Shown: positions 61,271 to 64,000 of the stretch, piece by piece
Layout of the letters: each line of letters begins with the position of its first letter
How positions within the stretch are numbered: position 1 is the stretch's first letter
Source: Camarhynchus parvulus
Taxonomy: Eukaryota > Chordata > Aves > Passeriformes > Thraupidae
Assembly (NCBI RefSeq): GCF_901933205.1
Contig: NC_044571.1
Span: 54,683,994-54,747,993, forward strand
Length of the DNA: 64,000 nucleotides
Reading direction: 5' to 3'
Program-made: the position numbers and the translations under genes
Notes under the pieces: generated by a model
The model's input: the letters and a program-made list of their open reading frames with translations, nothing else
The model's database searches: none
What the model was told of the DNA's origin: nothing

Positions 61271-63292
61271 ACAGCTCAATCTCTAGATTTTTCCCTTGTG
61301 CAATTTTTGTGTTGTTTAGCTGTTAAGTTTCAAGGCAAGAGAAGGATTGAAAACGGAGATCAAAGAAAGACTCATCTGAAAATACAGTAGGTTCCTTCAA
61401 CATATTTGGCTTTTTTCACCTCCATAATCTCCAACCACTCTTCAATACACTGACGGTATATAGCACATTTTCACACTCTAACCTGTTCCAACACATATAC
61501 CTATTTCAGGTACACAGTGACACTGTTCATTGTGGTACAACGTGGTACCCAGTAATTAGAGACAAGTGCTTTGCACCAGCATGGATATTAATTTCAAACA
61601 CAGGTGACCCCTCTCAAGGTGATGGGTGTAGAAGGTTTTATGAAAGAAAAAAGCATAATTTTAAAGCTCAGTTGATGTTCTTTCTAACTCATTCAGCAAA
61701 ACCATACGTAGCATTAATTTGAGACATATATAGATGTAACATTTTCCCTTTTTGACATTTGGGTAGATTTAAACAAACTCAAAGGCATTCTCTTCCACAA
61801 CTTTAGCATGGAATAAAATTGTATAGTGCATCAAATATGAACCATGAGTATTTGAAAGCTTCTCTTTTCTTTCTGCACTAGTCCATTTTACATATCTTTC
61901 ACTAGCTACTAAATGTGTTGTCACTACTTTTAAAGAGTCTGATGATCCATTTGGAATTCAGAGTGTGTGTTATAGGCATAGAGTGATTTATATGGAGAGG
62001 TATGAAGGTGACATATTTTGCCCTGAGGCACAAATGCCCAGTGAGATCGCTTAAAAAGGGATGGCCCATCTCTAAAGTTATCTAAGAGTGAGCAGAGACC
62101 ACTTTCCTTTTCTCAGATAAGATCTTTAATAATCTTCGACAATTTTTGAGAAGCAGACTATACAAGGCAACCATGACAAATATAAAAATCATGTGAAGGT
62201 GACTTTGCAAACTGCATCAATCTTTCCTGCACCAGTAACTGTAAGAAACTTGATTTTGTGTCTTTCCCTTTTCAGTTCTCTTTTTGTATCTTTTCTTGAA
62301 GGCAGAGAAAGGGATGGTAAGCTGTGCAACTTCGCTAAATAAAGCAAAAGAGAAAGCCCTTCCATGTTTATATTTCTTTTGTCATACACTCCATTTAAAA
62401 TCTAAAAGTGCAAACCACTCGAATTTTATGCTTCATATCACTGTCAACTTGAATATAGATTTGTCTAAATTGATCTTCAGGAGAATCAGGATTCATATTG
62501 AATATGCTGTTATGACTAGGTTAATAATTGAATTTTCTATCAATAACAGCAACATACCATCTGCATACACATGATATGTTGCCATTTACTGCCTCAATAC
62601 TGTCTATTTTTAGAATTTCTTGCTATTTCTGTCAAGGTTTCCATTACTATATTAAGTAAGATAGCTGAAAGTCAATCAATCATTTACTGTTATTTTACTG
62701 AGTGCAAAATATAGAAATGCATCTAAAGAAGTGGAAAATTATGAAAATTATGACAATTATGAAATTTATGAAATTATTAAAATTTTGAACTAACTCTGAG
62801 TGTATGTTATGTACAGTCTTGCCATTTACTTCCCTCCATCCCAGCCCTGCTTCTCCATGAGCATGCAATAATTCAATAGAATTAATAAATTCCATTATAA
62901 AATAAAAAACTATGTAAAACATAAGCATTACTTCACTTTCTTAAATCCCTCCTGTATTAAACTATAACAATGGCTAACACTGCTATTGCAGCTCCCATCA
63001 AGCCATAGCATATGCATCCTAGTTTCTAATAAAAAGAAAAAAATGCAGCAGGTTGTTTTATTGTAAGAGTATTATATTAAATCCTTAGGTAACTAAGGAC
63101 AAACTGAAGAAATACAAGGAGAACTGGGAGAAAAGAAAAATGCATATTTCTTCCTCCAGGGCTTAGTGCTTGAGGGGATATGTAGATATCTTTTGATGTT
63201 TACAAGATTATGTGCTTTGTTTATCAGACATTGAAAGTATACCCATGTAGCCTCGTGATATGTAATAATTTACCTGAAGCTGCTGCTTGTTT
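61271..63292. other. AT-rich single-copy non-coding DNA
   Basis: About 2 kb with no gene. A short tandem of AATTATGA-like words lies at 62733-62787. Confidence 0.5.
62733..62787. repeat. Imperfect AATTATGA-like tandem repeat
   Basis: About six degenerate units of 8-10 bp built on AATTATGA/AAATTATGA. Confidence 0.8.
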
Positions 63293-64000
63293 TGTCATGG
63301 TTTAATCCCAGCCAGCAGCCAATACTCAGACAGCCACTCACTAATTCCCCCACCAGCAGGATCAGGGAGAGAATTGGAAGAGTCAAAGGTAGAAAACTCA
63401 TGGGTTGACTTAAATGTAGCAGACATCTTGTTATGAAAAATCCTTTCTATAGGATTTTTCCTTCTGAGAAGCTGAGGCCTCAGAAACAGAATGTAAACAA
63501 TGGTTATCTGCTGCTGTGGAATGCAACAGGCGCATCTGTGATTGGTCTCCTCTGGATGTTTGAATGTGGTGACCACTCATGACAGAGCTGGCTCCAGCTC
63601 TCTGTCTGAGCCAGCTGCCTTTGTTATTCATTCTTTTCTTTTCTATTCTCAGCTTAGCCTTCTGAGGAAACCTTTCCTTCTATTTCTTTTTAGTATAGTT
63701 ATAATGTAATATATATATCATAAAATAATAAATCAAGCCTTCTGAACATGGAGTCAACATTCTCGTTTCTTCCCTCATTCAAGAACCCTTGTGACCACTG
63801 TCACACTTAAAGGCAGTTTAATAGGGAAGGCAAAAGCTCTGCACACAAGCAAAGCAAAGCAAGGAATTCATTCACCACTTCCCATGGGCAGGCAGGTGTT
63901 AAGCTGTCTCCAGGAGAGCAGGGCTTTATCACTCATAATGATGACTTAGGAAGACAAGCACCACAACTCAAAATGCCCATCCTTCCTCCCATATCCAAAT
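63293..64000 (-). mobile_element. ERVL-like LTR, - orientation, split by a nested LTR and cut by the window end
   Basis: Starts TGTCATGGTTTAATCCCAGCC, the reverse of the avian ERVL LTR 3' end, and continues with 'agccactcactaattcccc'. It is interrupted at 63414 by another LTR and resumes at 63806 with 'aggcagtttaataggg', then 'caggcaggtgttaagctgtc', 'tccaggagagcagggcttta' and 'aggaagacaagcacc', all landmarks of the same LTR family. Without the inserted DNA the visible part is about 310 bp. The 5' end lies beyond the window. Confidence 0.9.
63409..63811 (+). mobile_element. Solo LTR (6-bp-TSD family), copy 3, nested in an ERVL-like LTR
   Basis: The LTR is 63415-63805 (391 bp), from TGTAGCAGACATC to CTGTCACA, with AATAAA at 63727-63732. 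CTTAAA flanks it on both sides (63409-63414 and 63806-63811), a perfect 6-bp TSD. Its ends match copies 1 and 2, but the middle ('gaatgtggtgaccactcatg', 'gagctggctccagctctctg') differs from their 'attaatggccaa' segment, so it belongs to another subfamily. Confidence 0.95.

Noticed and set aside
1..64000. tRNA, rRNA, CRISPR arrays, bacterial operons or phage genes
   Set aside because: None was recognised. The repeat content is that of a bird chromosome, so prokaryotic features are not expected.

Overview
The window reads as vertebrate, specifically bird, nuclear DNA. The evidence is the repeat content: nine CR1 LINE pieces, several with the characteristic avian CR1 3' tail (a short imperfect ATTCTATG-type repeat), and three kinds of endogenous-retrovirus long terminal repeat (LTR) of the sort common in songbirds. 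A passerine is the most likely source, but this rests on recalled repeat families and not on a search. The DNA is clearly AT-rich, with long A/T runs and simple repeats, as in a gene-poor part of a large chromosome or a very long intron.

I find no convincing protein-coding gene, tRNA, rRNA, CRISPR array or operon. The longest open frames (up to about 200 codons) lie inside LTRs, in the GT microsatellite or in AT-rich DNA, and none has recognisable domains. The window is best described as single-copy non-coding DNA broken up by transposable elements.

Layout. 1-5 kb: GT microsatellite, a CR1 tail and a complete ~1.07 kb LTR (3706-4771). 10.5-11.5 kb: an ERVL-like solo LTR with a perfect 5-bp target-site duplication (TSD) and a possible second small LTR. 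17.2 kb: a 376-bp solo LTR with a perfect 6-bp TSD. 20-24 kb: three CR1 pieces. 26-27.2 kb: a large inverted repeat (~340-bp arms, about 90% identical) with CR1 pieces abutting both of its right-facing ends. 29.3-31.3 kb: a ~1.04 kb LTR, an LTR fragment and a CR1. 33.4 kb: a second copy of the 17.2 kb LTR family. 37 and 43 kb: small CR1 pieces. 40 kb: ERVL-type LTR fragment. 48.6-49.7 kb: a 1.1 kb solo LTR with a perfect TSD. 54.5 kb: a diverged ERVL-type LTR. 60.7-61.3 kb: a 605-bp solo LTR with a perfect TSD. 63.3-64 kb: an ERVL-type LTR running off the window end and split by a third copy of the 17.2 kb family, again with a perfect 6-bp TSD.

None of the LTRs is accompanied by a recognisable gag, pol or env region, so the elements have been reduced to solo LTRs, probably by LTR-LTR recombination. 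The most interesting items are the inverted repeat, the nested LTR insertion that gives relative ages, the segmental difference between copies of the 6-bp-TSD family, a 26-bp perfect palindrome containing everted nuclear-receptor half-sites, and a few repeat-free homeobox-motif-rich stretches that could be conserved regulatory elements. I did not find a new biological system.
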